NCBI GenBank assembly: GCA_031422295.1
Contig: JANOQM010000095.1
Coordinates: forward strand, 1-64,000
Direction of reading: 5' to 3'
Length of the DNA: 64,000 bases
Origin: JANOMH01 sp031422295
Lineage (GTDB): Bacteria > Pseudomonadota > Alphaproteobacteria > Rhodobacterales > Rhodobacteraceae
Numbering within the stretch: position 1 is the stretch's first letter; every line of letters begins with the position of its first letter. The notes under the pieces are model-generated. The model searched no databases. It was not told the origin of the DNA and saw only the letters and a list, made by a program, of their open reading frames with translations. A program made the position numbers and the translations under genes. Shown one piece after another: positions 25,783-35,425 of the stretch.

Positions 25783-26493
25783 ATGAAACATATCCTCGCA
25801 CTGCTAACCGCCGTCTTTACGACGACTTTCCTGCTCTCGCCCGCGTTTACCGCGCCCTTTGCGGGGTTCCGGCCGGACCAATTGCCGATCCCGCAAATTG
25901 ACCCGCCAGTGCAGCCTGCGGGCTATGCTTTTGCGATCTGGGGGGTGATTTATACATGGTTGATCATTTCGGCGATATTTGGCCTTTGGAAACGCAGCTC
26001 TGATCCTGCATGGAACCGCGCCCGCCCTGCCCTGATCGCCAGTCTGGCACTGGGCACGCCTTGGCTGTGGGTGGCCAATAACAGTCCGGTCGGGGCCACA
26101 ATCCTGATCTTTGCAATGGCCGCAGCTGCAATAACTGCGCTGCTGCTGGCCCCGAAAACCGACAGATGGTGGTTTCAGGCCCCTGTGGCATTGTATGCGG
26201 GCTGGCTTACCGCGGCATCATTCGTATCTTTGGGCAGCACAGCCGCGGGTTACGGGCTGCTGACGGACAGTATCGGCTGGGCCTATATTGGCATAACCGG
26301 GGCGCTGCTGGTCGCGCTGGCCGTACTATGGTTCAAACCCAACGCCCCCGAATATGCGGCCACCGTGGTTTGGGCCCTGATTGGCATTATCGTGACCAAC
26401 GGGTTGAGCCTGAACAGCGTCAGTCTGCTTGCTGCTACGGGCATCGTCATCGTGCTGGCCATGCTCGCGTCAAACGTCAGGCGGGTTGCCTAG
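25783..26493 (+). CDS. TspO/MBR-related tryptophan-rich membrane protein
   Basis: About 236 aa, six or more hydrophobic helices, starting with a signal-like MKHILALLTAVFTTTFLLSP. It carries GYAFAIWGVIYTWLIIS, a motif seen in the tryptophan-rich sensory (TspO-like) group, but it is longer than the 160-aa classical TspO. Ligand and role are unknown; TspO itself binds porphyrins. ATG at 25783 is taken; an upstream ATG at 25747 would add a basic 12-residue leader. Neither has a clear ribosome binding site. The 3' end overlaps der by 4 nt. Confidence 0.65.
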   Translation: MKHILALLTAVFTTTFLLSPAFTAPFAGFRPDQLPIPQIDPPVQPAGYAFAIWGVIYTWLIISAIFGLWKRSSDPAWNRARPALIASLALGTPWLWVANNSPVGATILIFAMAAAAITALLLAPKTDRWWFQAPVALYAGWLTAASFVSLGSTAAGYGLLTDSIGWAYIGITGALLVALAVLWFKPNAPEYAATVVWALIGIIVTNGLSLNSVSLLAATGIVIVLAMLASNVRRVA

Positions 26494-27971
26494 GCATCTG
26501 CGGGCGGTTTGCCCAAATGCTTGCGCAGCCTTGACGGCGTGGATTTCTTGCGGTTTTTAAACGGATTTTTGCTGCTTTGGTCCCGCAACGTTAGCCGGAT
26601 CGGCGTGCCCGGCATATCAAACGTGGCACGTAACCCGTTGACCAGATAGCGATTATAGCTTTCCGGCACGAGGTCGGGATGCGTTGTCATCACAATGAAC
26701 CCCGGGGGGCGGGTTTTAACTTGTGTGGCATACCGCATCCGGATGCGGCGGCCACCGGGGGCGGGCGGCGGATGCGCCTCGGTCATACCCATCAGCCAAC
26801 GGTTCAGTTGCGCCGTAGTGATCCGGCGGTTCCAGACGGTATGGGCGCGCAGAACCGCCTCGGCCAGTTTATCCAGCCCTTTGCCGGTTTTGGCCGACAC
26901 GGCGACCAAAGGCGCACCTTTCAGCTGTGGCAACAACCGTTCAAACTTTTCTTTCAGTTCCTTTAGCTTGTCCTGCTTTTCGGCCTCAAGATCCCATTTA
27001 TTGACCGCGATTACGACAGCGCGGCCTTCACGTTCGGCCAGATCGGCCAGCCGCAAGTCCTGAATTTCAAATGGAATATCCACATCCAGCAGCAGCACGA
27101 CCACTTCGGCGAACCTCACCGCGCGCAGGCCGTCAGACACCGACATTTTTTCCAACTTGTCGACAATCCTGGCCTTTTTGCGCATGCCAGCGGTGTCGAA
27201 TATCCGGGTTGGCACCCCTTCCCAGTCGGTCACCACCGAAATCGCATCGCGGGTAATCCCCGCCTCGGGGCCCGTCAGCAGCCGTTCTTCGCCCAGAATT
27301 TTGTTGATCAGAGTGGATTTTCCGGCATTCGGGCGGCCCACCACGGCAATCTGCAAAGGCTTTAGCTTGGTCGGAACCCGGGGCGCATCTTCCTCGTCAT
27401 CCTCGTCCACATCGACATCCACCTCGGGGGCCTGTTCGGCGACCAAAGCGGCCTCAGCGGCGGCCTTTTCGGCAAATGCGTCGGCCAAAGGCGTCAGCAC
27501 CTCCAACAGTTCATTCATCCCCTCGCCATGCTCGGCGGACAGGCGGATTGGTTCGCCCAAACCCAGCCCAAAGGCTTCGTAGACACCTGCATCCGCAGCA
27601 CGCCCTTCGGCCTTGTTTGCCGCCAGAATCACATGGGCGTTTTTCTTGCGTAATATCTGCGCGAATACTTCATCCGCAGGCATCACACCCATCCGGGCGT
27701 CGATCATGAACAGGCAGATATCGGCCATTTCGACCGCACGTTCGGTCAGCCGCCGCATCCGGCCCTGCAGGCTGTCATCGGTTGCTTCCTCAAGCCCCGC
27801 CGAATCGATCACGGTAAAGCGCAGATCGCCCAGCCGTGCTGCCCCTTCGCGCAGGTCGCGGGTCACGCCGGGCTGGTCATCGACCAGCGCCAGTTTGCGG
27901 CCAACAAGGCGGTTGAACAGGGTGGATTTGCCCACATTCGGGCGGCCCACGATGGCAAGGGTAAAGCTCAT
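26490..27971 (-). CDS. der: ribosome biogenesis GTPase Der (EngA)
   Basis: 493 aa with two tandem GTPase domains and a C-terminal KH-like domain; essential for 50S maturation. The first G1 motif is GRPNVGKSTLFN at the N-terminus and the second is GRPNAGKSTLIN near residue 210. G3 motifs read DSAG and DTAG, and NKWD is the second G4. A very acidic linker (VDVDVDEDDEED) separates the two G domains. It follows bamB on the same strand by about 50 bp, in the conserved yfgM-bamB-der order. Confidence 0.97.
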   Translation of the reverse strand: MSFTLAIVGRPNVGKSTLFNRLVGRKLALVDDQPGVTRDLREGAARLGDLRFTVIDSAGLEEATDDSLQGRMRRLTERAVEMADICLFMIDARMGVMPADEVFAQILRKKNAHVILAANKAEGRAADAGVYEAFGLGLGEPIRLSAEHGEGMNELLEVLTPLADAFAEKAAAEAALVAEQAPEVDVDVDEDDEEDAPRVPTKLKPLQIAVVGRPNAGKSTLINKILGEERLLTGPEAGITRDAISVVTDWEGVPTRIFDTAGMRKKARIVDKLEKMSVSDGLRAVRFAEVVVLLLDVDIPFEIQDLRLADLAEREGRAVVIAVNKWDLEAEKQDKLKELKEKFERLLPQLKGAPLVAVSAKTGKGLDKLAEAVLRAHTVWNRRITTAQLNRWLMGMTEAHPPPAPGGRRIRMRYATQVKTRPPGFIVMTTHPDLVPESYNRYLVNGLRATFDMPGTPIRLTLRDQSSKNPFKNRKKSTPSRLRKHLGKPPADA

Positions 27972-28019
27972 GATCGCATTTCTATCAGGTCCAGGGGGCC
28001 CCGATACACCAAGCAGGCG

Positions 28020-29342
28020 CTAACGGAAAGCGACGAGTTGCCCGTCTTTGGTGACGATATACAGCGCCCCACCAGCAACTACCGGATTGGACGCCGCTCC
28101 ACCGGGCAGGGCGAGGTCACCCAAGGCCGCCCCGGATACTGGATCAAACTGCCGTATGACACCTTCGGCAGAGGCAACCAAGAGCCGCCCACCCGCCAGC
28201 ACCGGCCCAAATTGCGCAAATTGGGTGCGCTGCCGCCGTTCACGGCCTTCGGCAAAGCGTGGCAAGGCAACGCGCCAGATCACCGCGCCATCGGCCGCAT
28301 CCAGGCGCACCAGTTCGTTGATGTCATTGACCAAAAACACTGATCCGCCGGCCGGGATGACGGGGCTTACCACGCCTTCGACAGCCGTCCACAACCGCGC
28401 CCCACTGGCGATATTCAACGCCACCAACCGGCCCGACACGTTGCCGACATAGACCGTATCGCCGTCGATGACCGGATCGCCCGAGATATCACCGGCGGCG
28501 GCACCTACTGCCGCCCCCGGCCGGACACCTGCAATCACCTGGGCCCAGCGCCGCAGCCCGCCTTGGGGGAATGCCGCGATAACCTCGCCCGATGGAAACG
28601 GAAAGATTGCAATTTCAGAGGTCACAGCCGCCCCGGCCCCACCGCTGAAATTCGCGCCCGACGGCGTGCCGGACAATTGCCAACGGATCAGCCCGGTGGC
28701 CACATCCAGTGCCCAAGCCCGGCCATCACGGGCCACGATATAGACGATATCGCCCTGCACAGTTGGCGCGGGGCCGCCTGGCGCGTTCAGGTCCTGGGTC
28801 CACAATTCGCCACCCGTGGCCGCATCAAGGGCTGTGACTTCGCCAAAGCCGGTGGTGACAAACACCCGGCCAGCCGCCACCGAAATGCCGCCACCCGATG
28901 CATCTGACCCGCCATCAGTGACTGGTGTCACATCTGCGGCCCAGACGGGCGCGCCATTGGTGCCAGTCGCAGTCACCCGAGCGCGGGCATCCAGCGTGTA
29001 AATGACGCCGCCGGCAATCACCGGGTCCGAGGTGATCCGGGCCTGACGGCTGTCGCCTTGCCCGATGTTCACGACAAAGGCCCGGGTCAGCGCCGCACCC
29101 AATGCCGGATGGGACAATGTATGTGTGGCCGACCCGCCGCGCTGCGGCCAATCAGCATAGGCCGTGGGGGCAGGCAGCGCCAAAGGCCGCGCCTCGTTGA
29201 CCGCCACATCCCGGGCCCCGGCCATACCGTCGCGCAGGTCAAGCCTTTCGCCCGGTAGGATCACATCGCGATCACCGCAGCCAATCAGCAGGGCCAATCC
29301 GGTCAGTCCGATGAACTTGGGTAACACGCGCAACATTCCCAT
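28020..29342 (-). CDS. bamB: BamB-like outer-membrane assembly lipoprotein (PQQ-repeat beta-propeller)
   Basis: 440 aa. A lipoprotein signal peptide ends in the lipobox LLIGC near residue 22, followed by a beta-propeller of PQQ-like repeats (for example GRVFVTTGFGEVTALDAATG, GDTVYVGNVSGRLVALNIASG, GALYIVTKDGQLVAFR). BamB is the scaffold lipoprotein of the BAM complex that inserts outer-membrane beta-barrels. Gene order yfgM-bamB-der supports the assignment. The start at 29342 has AGGG 9 nt upstream. Confidence 0.88.
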   Translation of the reverse strand: MGMLRVLPKFIGLTGLALLIGCGDRDVILPGERLDLRDGMAGARDVAVNEARPLALPAPTAYADWPQRGGSATHTLSHPALGAALTRAFVVNIGQGDSRQARITSDPVIAGGVIYTLDARARVTATGTNGAPVWAADVTPVTDGGSDASGGGISVAAGRVFVTTGFGEVTALDAATGGELWTQDLNAPGGPAPTVQGDIVYIVARDGRAWALDVATGLIRWQLSGTPSGANFSGGAGAAVTSEIAIFPFPSGEVIAAFPQGGLRRWAQVIAGVRPGAAVGAAAGDISGDPVIDGDTVYVGNVSGRLVALNIASGARLWTAVEGVVSPVIPAGGSVFLVNDINELVRLDAADGAVIWRVALPRFAEGRERRQRTQFAQFGPVLAGGRLLVASAEGVIRQFDPVSGAALGDLALPGGAASNPVVAGGALYIVTKDGQLVAFR

Positions 29343-29359
29343 TCTGTGTGGCCCTATCG

Positions 29360-30028
29360 TTACTCAGCCGGAACTGGCGCAGCTTCCAGATCGCCGCCCA
29401 GCGCCACAATCAGCCCGTTCACCCGATCACGCAAGCCTGCCGTCACTTCTGCATCAGCGGCAATCGCGGCCAGCGTGACCAAGGCGGCGGCAGTATCGCC
29501 GTCAGCCAGATCAACCAGCGCCAATTGTTCTTGGGCCAGCAGGCGGTATGTTGCACCGGGTTCGGCCAGCAGGGCCAATTCGCTGCGTAGCATTGCAGGA
29601 TCAGCGGTGCCCACCTGCAACATCAATGATTTCAACCGTGCCAAATCGCGATACAGCGGATCAACCGCCGTATCAGCAGTCAGCTGATCCAGCGTCAGCA
29701 CAGCGGCCGGCACATCGCCCAAGCGTTGTTGTTCAGCGGCAGTTAACAGCGCGGTCATCCCGGCGGCAGGGCCATCCACGGTGATTGCCGACATTGCCGC
29801 CACCCGGGCCGCCTCATCCGGAGCCTCAAGGGCGGTCAGAATCGCATCACCCTGCGCTTCGGCACGGGCTATTACGCGGGCTTTTGTATACTCGATCCAT
29901 GCCGCCCCGCCGACCAGCAAAAGGACCAGCGCAATCGCGATCCAGCCATAGCGGCGAAAGGTCTGGTATAACCGGTCACGGCGGACCTCTTCGGTGACTT
30001 CGGCGATAAAGCTGTCAGGATTGCTCAC
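29360..30028 (-). CDS. YfgM-like tetratricopeptide membrane protein
   Basis: 222 aa. A short cytoplasmic N-terminus (SFIAEVTEEVRRDRLYQTFRRYG) precedes one membrane helix (WIAIALVLLLVGGAAWI) and a periplasmic helical TPR-like region. This matches YfgM (ancillary SecYEG/PpiD factor). The start is a GTG preceded by GAGGGA. It stands 17 bp upstream of bamB, the conserved pairing. Confidence 0.88.
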   Translation of the reverse strand: MSNPDSFIAEVTEEVRRDRLYQTFRRYGWIAIALVLLLVGGAAWIEYTKARVIARAEAQGDAILTALEAPDEAARVAAMSAITVDGPAAGMTALLTAAEQQRLGDVPAAVLTLDQLTADTAVDPLYRDLARLKSLMLQVGTADPAMLRSELALLAEPGATYRLLAQEQLALVDLADGDTAAALVTLAAIAADAEVTAGLRDRVNGLIVALGGDLEAAPVPAE

Positions 30029-30099
30029 ACTGTTCCCTCGGGGCCAAACTTACCCCGTCTTATCGTGAAGCCGGGGGGATTGCCAAGGGCTACGGGCGC

Positions 30100-31299
30100 T
30101 TACGCGCTTGCCTGCGCTTTGGCCAATCGCGGCAGGACGAGCAGCGCCAATCCCAAGGCCGCGATTGCGCAAAAAGCGATCACCGCGACCATCGGCAGCG
30201 CTGTGCCGTCAAAGATCAGCCCGGTCAGCGAAATCATCACCCCGCCTGCGACCATCTGCAACGTGCCACCAAGGGATGAGGCGAGCCCCGCGATATCGCC
30301 GTGATCGTCAAGTGCCACTACCATGGTGGTGGGAATGATCAGGCCCAGACAGGCATTGCCCAAAAACAGGAATGCAATGATCACGAACAGACTGCCAGCC
30401 CCCGCCAGAACCAGCGCGAGCAAGGTGCAGGCACAGACCGCAAAGCCGACGACAGCCGCCCGCATCACCGGGACTATACCGAAGCGTTCGCCCAACGGGG
30501 CCGCGACTTGGGACGCGGCAAAAAAACCGATGGCATTGACCGCAAAGGCGAGGCTGAATTGCACCGACGTCAGCCCGAATTGCCCTGTGTAAACAAAGGC
30601 CGCCGTGCTGATGAAGACGAAAAAGCTGGCCATGCCAAAGCCGCCCACGAATGTCAGCCCCATGAACACCGGATCGCGGAACAACACGCCTGCGCCGCGC
30701 AGCAAATTGCCCAGATTGACCCGCACCCGATTTTCCGGCGCCAGCGTCTCGGGTTGTGCCCAGATCGTCAGCGCCAGGGACAGCGCACCGACACCGCACA
30801 ACACCCAGAACATCAACCGCCAGTTGCCCAACATCAGAATGCCCGATCCCGCCAACGGGGCCAACATGGGCGAGATCGAGATCACCAGCATGATCAAGGC
30901 CATCATCCGGGTCGCCTGGGTGCCGGTATGCTGATCGCGGATGATCGCGCGCGGGATCACCATCACCGCCGCCGCCCCCAGCCCCTGGACCAGCCGGAAC
31001 AGCGTGAGCCAGCCAATCGTTGGGGCCAGCGCGCAACCGATGGAGCCCAGAATAAAGATCGTGACACCCGCATAAATCGGCGGTTTGCGCCCGGCCTGAT
31101 CCGCCCAGGGGCCGTAGACCAGCTGCGCCAGCCCAAAGGCAACAAAGAACGCGGTCAGGGTGGCTTGGGTGGCCGCCACGTCGGTGGACAGATCTGCGGC
31201 AATGGCGGGCATCGCAGGCAGATACATGTCGATTGAAAACGGGCCGACCGTGGATAACAGCCCAAGGATCAGCGCCGAGCGGTAAATGGAATGGGCCAT
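30100..31299 (-). CDS. Bcr/CflA-family multidrug efflux MFS transporter
   Basis: 399 aa, twelve predicted helices. N-terminus LILGLLSTVGPFSIDMYLPAMP is characteristic for the Bcr/CflA drug:H+ antiporters, as are the loop motif YGPWADQAGRKPP and RLVQGLGAAAVMVIPRAIIRD. Bicyclomycin, chloramphenicol or sulfonamide export is known for relatives; the substrate here is open. It is preceded on the same strand by an ABC exporter gene with a 30-bp gap. Confidence 0.92.
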   Translation of the reverse strand: MAHSIYRSALILGLLSTVGPFSIDMYLPAMPAIAADLSTDVAATQATLTAFFVAFGLAQLVYGPWADQAGRKPPIYAGVTIFILGSIGCALAPTIGWLTLFRLVQGLGAAAVMVIPRAIIRDQHTGTQATRMMALIMLVISISPMLAPLAGSGILMLGNWRLMFWVLCGVGALSLALTIWAQPETLAPENRVRVNLGNLLRGAGVLFRDPVFMGLTFVGGFGMASFFVFISTAAFVYTGQFGLTSVQFSLAFAVNAIGFFAASQVAAPLGERFGIVPVMRAAVVGFAVCACTLLALVLAGAGSLFVIIAFLFLGNACLGLIIPTTMVVALDDHGDIAGLASSLGGTLQMVAGGVMISLTGLIFDGTALPMVAVIAFCAIAALGLALLVLPRLAKAQASA

Positions 31300-31329
31300 G
31301 CTATTGTTCCTTGTTGGTATTCCGGCAAT

Positions 31330-33159
31330 CTAGGCCGCCTGCCCAACCTCTTCGCTGGCCTGGCGATACCACAATTGTGCGTAGCGACCGTTCTGCGCCA
31401 GTAACGCATCATGCGCGCCCTGCTCGACTATCACGCCGTCTTCCAACACCACAATCCGGTCGGCATCTGCAATTGTGGACAGCCGGTGTGCAATTGTGAT
31501 CACAGTCCGGCCCTGACCCATCGCCTTCAACTGCGCCTGAATTTCCATTTCGGTCTGGCTATCCAGCGCACTGGTCGCCTCGTCCAGCACCAATATCGGC
31601 GGGTTTTTCAGCAAGGTGCGGGCAATCCCCACGCGCTGTTTTTCGCCGCCCGACAGTTTCAGGCCACGTTCGCCGACCTGAGTCTCGTATCCTTTGGGTA
31701 AGCTCTGGATGAAATCATGGATTTTGGCGGCGCGGGCGGCCTGTTCAATTTCGGTCCGGCTGGCCCCGACGCGGCCATAGGCGATGTTATACAGGATCGT
31801 GTCGTTGAACAGCACCGTATCCTGCGGCACCACGCCAATCTGGGCATGCAATGATGCCTGGGTCACGTCGCGCAGGTCCTGCCCATCGATCCGCACCGCC
31901 CCACCAGTGACATCATAGAACCGGAACAGCAGCCGCCCGATGGTGGATTTGCCCGACCCCGAACTGCCCACGATGGCCAGGGTCTGGCCAGGGGGCACAT
32001 GCAAGCTGACGCCTTTCAGAATCGCGCGGTCCGGGTCATAGGCGAACTGCACATCATCAAACACGATATCACCACCTTGCACTTTTAGAACATTTGCGCC
32101 CGGACTATCGACGATTTCGGCAGGTTGGTTCAACAAACCGAACATGTCGCCCATATCGATCAAGGCTTGACGAATTTCGCGGTAGACTGTCCCCAGAAAC
32201 CCCAACGGCAAAGTGATCTGGATCATATAGGCATTGACCATGACAAAATCGCCCACCGTCAGCGTCCCGTTCTGCACACCCATCGCGGCCAGCACCATGA
32301 CGACGACCAGTCCGGTGGTGATGATCAGGGTCTGGCCAAAGTTCAGGAAGGCCAGCGAATAATTGGTCTTGATTGCCGCCTTTTCATAGCGGGCCATGGC
32401 CCCGTCATAGCGGGCGGCCTCCCACGCTTCGGCACCGAAATACTTGACGGTTTCAAAGTTCAGCAGGCTGTCGATGGCCTTTTGATTGGCGTCCGTATCC
32501 TGATCATTCATTTCTTTGCGGATACGCACCCGCATTTCGGTCACGGCAACGGTGAACCAAACATAAATTGCAATCGTCACCACCACGGCGACCAGATACC
32601 AAACGTCAAACAGATAAAACAGAATGACGGCAGTCATCAAGAGTTCAAGGATCAGCGGGCCGATGGACAGCAGCAGGAATCGCAGCAGGAAATCCACGCC
32701 CTTGACGCCACGTTCGATAATCCGGCTTAACCCGCCGGTTTTACGGGTGATGTGATAGCGCAGCGATAATTCGTGAATATGGGTAAAGGTTTCGGACGCC
32801 AACCGGCGCAGGGCGCGTTGGCCAACCGGGGTAAACACCACATCGCGTAATTGTGCGAACGCCACATACATCATGCGTGCCATGCCGTAGGCCACGGTCA
32901 GGCCCACTGCACCAGCGCCCAAAAGGAAGGCGGGCGATGTATCCAGCCCGCCCAAAGCATCAACAGCCCATTTGTAAAACAACGGGGTCGCCGCTGAGAT
33001 CACCCGCGATACCAGCAACAGAACCAAGGCCGCCACAACCCGCCATTTCACCCAAAACTGGCCCTCGGGCCACAAATAGGGGGCGACACGGACGATAGTG
33101 CTCCAGCCATCTATCTTGGCGTTAGACAGATTGGCGGCAGTTTTGGGCAATGATCGCAT
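31330..33159 (-). CDS. Atm1/ABCB7-type ABC exporter (permease-ATPase half transporter)
   Basis: 609 aa. The N-terminal six-helix exporter domain (residues ~40-340) includes TPLFYKWAVDALGG and VNAYMIQITLPLGFLGTVYRE. The C-terminal ATPase has Walker A VGSSGSGKSTIGRLLFRFYD, signature LSGGEKQRVGIARTLLK and Walker B ILVLDEATSALD. This sequence type is the bacterial Atm1/HMT group, which exports glutathione-linked compounds or metal conjugates. The protein should act as a homodimer in the inner membrane. It may be cotranscribed with the Bcr/CflA pump just downstream. Confidence 0.9.
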   Translation of the reverse strand: MRSLPKTAANLSNAKIDGWSTIVRVAPYLWPEGQFWVKWRVVAALVLLLVSRVISAATPLFYKWAVDALGGLDTSPAFLLGAGAVGLTVAYGMARMMYVAFAQLRDVVFTPVGQRALRRLASETFTHIHELSLRYHITRKTGGLSRIIERGVKGVDFLLRFLLLSIGPLILELLMTAVILFYLFDVWYLVAVVVTIAIYVWFTVAVTEMRVRIRKEMNDQDTDANQKAIDSLLNFETVKYFGAEAWEAARYDGAMARYEKAAIKTNYSLAFLNFGQTLIITTGLVVVMVLAAMGVQNGTLTVGDFVMVNAYMIQITLPLGFLGTVYREIRQALIDMGDMFGLLNQPAEIVDSPGANVLKVQGGDIVFDDVQFAYDPDRAILKGVSLHVPPGQTLAIVGSSGSGKSTIGRLLFRFYDVTGGAVRIDGQDLRDVTQASLHAQIGVVPQDTVLFNDTILYNIAYGRVGASRTEIEQAARAAKIHDFIQSLPKGYETQVGERGLKLSGGEKQRVGIARTLLKNPPILVLDEATSALDSQTEMEIQAQLKAMGQGRTVITIAHRLSTIADADRIVVLEDGVIVEQGAHDALLAQNGRYAQLWYRQASEEVGQAA

Positions 33160-33226
33160 AGGTGGCTCCGGGCTTCCCGGCGCGCACCCTAGGCAGGTGG
33201 CGGGGGATTGACCAGAGGGCCGGGGG

Positions 33227-34681
33227 CTATTCGGTCACAATCTCGGGCAACACAAAAACTTGACCCGGATAGATCAGATCGGGGTTGCGGATGCGGTCGC
33301 GGTTTGCCTCGAACACCTGCACATACAGGACGCCATCGCCGTAGCGTTCGCGCGCAATCGCCCACAAAGTCGCGCCCGGCTGCACGGTTTTCACCGCCAC
33401 GGTAAAATCCGCAGCGGCAGTCTGATCTTCCATCACCTGCGCCACGGTTGCGCGTTCTTCGCGCAGGAACGGCGTTTCAATCCGCGACACGACCTGACCT
33501 GCCGCGTCAATCTGATCGACCCGCATCGTGTAAACACCGGTGGGCACATCTGGCAGGCCGCTGGTCCATTGGCCCGACGCATCAACCGGCACTTCAATGA
33601 CCACCCGGTTGTCGACATAGACCCGTACGACACCACCGCCAGTGGCCCGGCCTGACAATTGCACCTCGCCCGCCGCATCATAGGCGATGGCGTCCAGTGC
33701 GACGGTCGCCAGCACCTCGGGCGTCGCACCAGGCGCAAGGGCGGGCTGCAAAATGCGCACCCCGCTGGCATCGGCCAGCAGGACCGGGGCCACAGCGGGG
33801 GCATCCGGGACGGGCGTTTGCAGGGCCGTGACGCTGTCTGAAATGGCTGGCGGCTGTTCGGGAAGCACAGTCGGCGTCGGTGTGGGATTGGCCAAGGCGG
33901 TGGTTTCATCGGTCGCCTCGGGTACTGATATGCCGGGGCCCGGGGGTGCGGCGGGCGCAATCACCGTTTCGGCGATAACATCCAAGGTCGCCGCCTCGAC
34001 GATAATAACAGGCGTGGTTTCCGGTTGAGGGGCGGCAGCTGGCAGGGACACCTCGGGCACGCTAACCAACATGTCGCTATCCGGGGCGGTGACTGGCGTG
34101 GTTTCCGCCACAGGATTTTCCGGGGATGACACAAACTCTGCCGGTAACGGCGGTTCAGAAATTACGGCGGCCACGATTTCAGGTGATGGAATAACCGTGG
34201 GCGCTATAATCACCGTCGCCTCAGACGGTGTGGCGGCCCCGGCCGGATCGGCGACCAGCGACAAAACGCGCGGCTGATCCGACGCTGGCAGGGCGACAAA
34301 GGCCACAAACCGGCCCGATGTATCGGCCACGGCCTCGACCAAAATCTGCGCGCCCAACAGGACCGCAACCGCCACGCCGGGCTGGGCCTGACCTGCAATA
34401 ATCCCCGATCCATCAGGTTCGATCCGGACCAGATCAATCACCGGGGCGGCAACAGGGGCGGGTTCCGGGGTTGGCATGGGCGCAATTTCAATCACAACGT
34501 CGGGCTGCGGCTGGGCGATTTCCGGGACCGGGTCCGGCGCGACGGCGACTTCGGTCACGGGGGTCACAGAGGACACCGGCGCATCACGTGATACCAGCGG
34601 TTGCAGCACCACTGCCACGCCAATGATGACCAGCGCGGCCGCTGCACCCAACGCAATCTGCACCCCGTTTGATCCCGCCAC
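33227..34681 (-). CDS. LysM-domain envelope protein with long Pro/Ala-rich linker
   Basis: 484 aa. One N-terminal membrane anchor (VQIALGAAAALVIIGVAVVL) is followed by about 270 residues of Pro/Ala/Val/Thr-rich low complexity. An Ig-like segment follows (AAGEVQLSGRATGGGVVRVYVDN and onward), then a single C-terminal LysM (VQPGATLWAIARERYGDGVL...NPDLIYPGQVFVLPE) that should bind peptidoglycan. It probably spans periplasm from inner membrane to cell wall. The start is a GTG at 34681 with a G-rich ribosome binding site. Divergent from the LOG gene. Confidence 0.88.
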   Translation of the reverse strand: MAGSNGVQIALGAAAALVIIGVAVVLQPLVSRDAPVSSVTPVTEVAVAPDPVPEIAQPQPDVVIEIAPMPTPEPAPVAAPVIDLVRIEPDGSGIIAGQAQPGVAVAVLLGAQILVEAVADTSGRFVAFVALPASDQPRVLSLVADPAGAATPSEATVIIAPTVIPSPEIVAAVISEPPLPAEFVSSPENPVAETTPVTAPDSDMLVSVPEVSLPAAAPQPETTPVIIVEAATLDVIAETVIAPAAPPGPGISVPEATDETTALANPTPTPTVLPEQPPAISDSVTALQTPVPDAPAVAPVLLADASGVRILQPALAPGATPEVLATVALDAIAYDAAGEVQLSGRATGGGVVRVYVDNRVVIEVPVDASGQWTSGLPDVPTGVYTMRVDQIDAAGQVVSRIETPFLREERATVAQVMEDQTAAADFTVAVKTVQPGATLWAIARERYGDGVLYVQVFEANRDRIRNPDLIYPGQVFVLPEIVTE

Positions 34682-34817
34682 TGCCGCCCCCCAACAGTCA
34701 ACTCAAGCCTGAATTCCAGCATCTGTCCGATCAGGTTGAGCCAGCATAGCAACGCCGCTATGAGGGGTCAAAACCTGTTATGCTGCAAACCCAAATCATT
34801 CACCAAAGGCGGCACAC

Positions 34818-35375
34818 ATGTCCCAGTCCCCCAAATCCGTCTGCGTGTTTTGCGGGGCGCGCTGCGGAGTGCTGCCGGATTACGCCCAGGCCGCCCGTGA
34901 CACCGGGGCGATGCTGGCGCGCAATCACTGGCGGCTGGTCTATGGGGCCGGGGATATCGGGCTGATGGGGCTGGTGGCACAGGCCACCCAGGCCGCAGGG
35001 GGCAAGACCTTTGGGGTCATCCCGACCCATCTGCTGGGGATGGAGGCGGGCAAGCGCGATCTGGATACATTCGTGATCACCGAAACCATGCATGAACGTA
35101 AAAAGGTCATGTTCATGAATGCCGATGCGATTGTCATGCTGCCCGGTGGGGCGGGATCGTTGGATGAATTTTTTGAAGTGTTGACCTGGGCACAACTCGG
35201 CCTGCATGCCAAGCCGATTATCCTGTTGAATACGCTGGGTTATTGGGACCCGCTGTTGGCGCTGTTGCGCCATGTGGTGGATCAGGGGTTTGCGGATGCG
35301 TCGATGCTGGCTTTGATCACGGTGGTACTTCAACAGCCTGACCTGCAAGGCGCGTTGCACATGGCATTGCGCTGA
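34818..35375 (+). CDS. LOG-family (TIGR00730) nucleoside-5'-monophosphate phosphoribohydrolase
   Basis: 185 aa Rossmann-like protein. The active-site motif PGGxGTxxE is seen as PGGAGSLDEFFEVLTWAQLG, and the partner arginine/lysine lies in TMHERKKVMF. The family hydrolyses AMP or cytokinin ribotides to base and ribose-5-phosphate. In bacteria it is often a salvage or housekeeping enzyme. AAAGGCGG precedes the ATG. It converges on sodB, with a hairpin between the two stop codons. Confidence 0.92.
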   Translation: MSQSPKSVCVFCGARCGVLPDYAQAARDTGAMLARNHWRLVYGAGDIGLMGLVAQATQAAGGKTFGVIPTHLLGMEAGKRDLDTFVITETMHERKKVMFMNADAIVMLPGGAGSLDEFFEVLTWAQLGLHAKPIILLNTLGYWDPLLALLRHVVDQGFADASMLALITVVLQQPDLQGALHMALR

Positions 35376-35399
35376 TGCAGATCAGCCTGCAAAGGGGTC

Positions 35400-35419
35400 G
35401 CCCTGCCCGACGGCAGGGC
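35400..35419. terminator. bidirectional hairpin between LOG gene and sodB
   Basis: GCCCTGCC / GGCAGGGC, a perfect 8-bp stem with a 4-nt loop, lies between the stop codons of two convergent genes. It lacks a clear T tract on either side, so it may stall rather than fully terminate. Confidence 0.5.
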
Positions 35420-35425
35420 ATGTCC

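Noticed and set aside
30301..31236. 311-aa plus-strand open frame opposite the Bcr/CflA gene
   Set aside because: Composition full of Arg/Gln/His/Asp with no motif; antisense to a clear transporter.
33800..34500. Pro/Ala-rich low-complexity tract considered as a repeat element or misassembly
   Set aside because: Frame is continuous and lies between a membrane anchor and a LysM domain, a usual design for cell-wall-spanning proteins.
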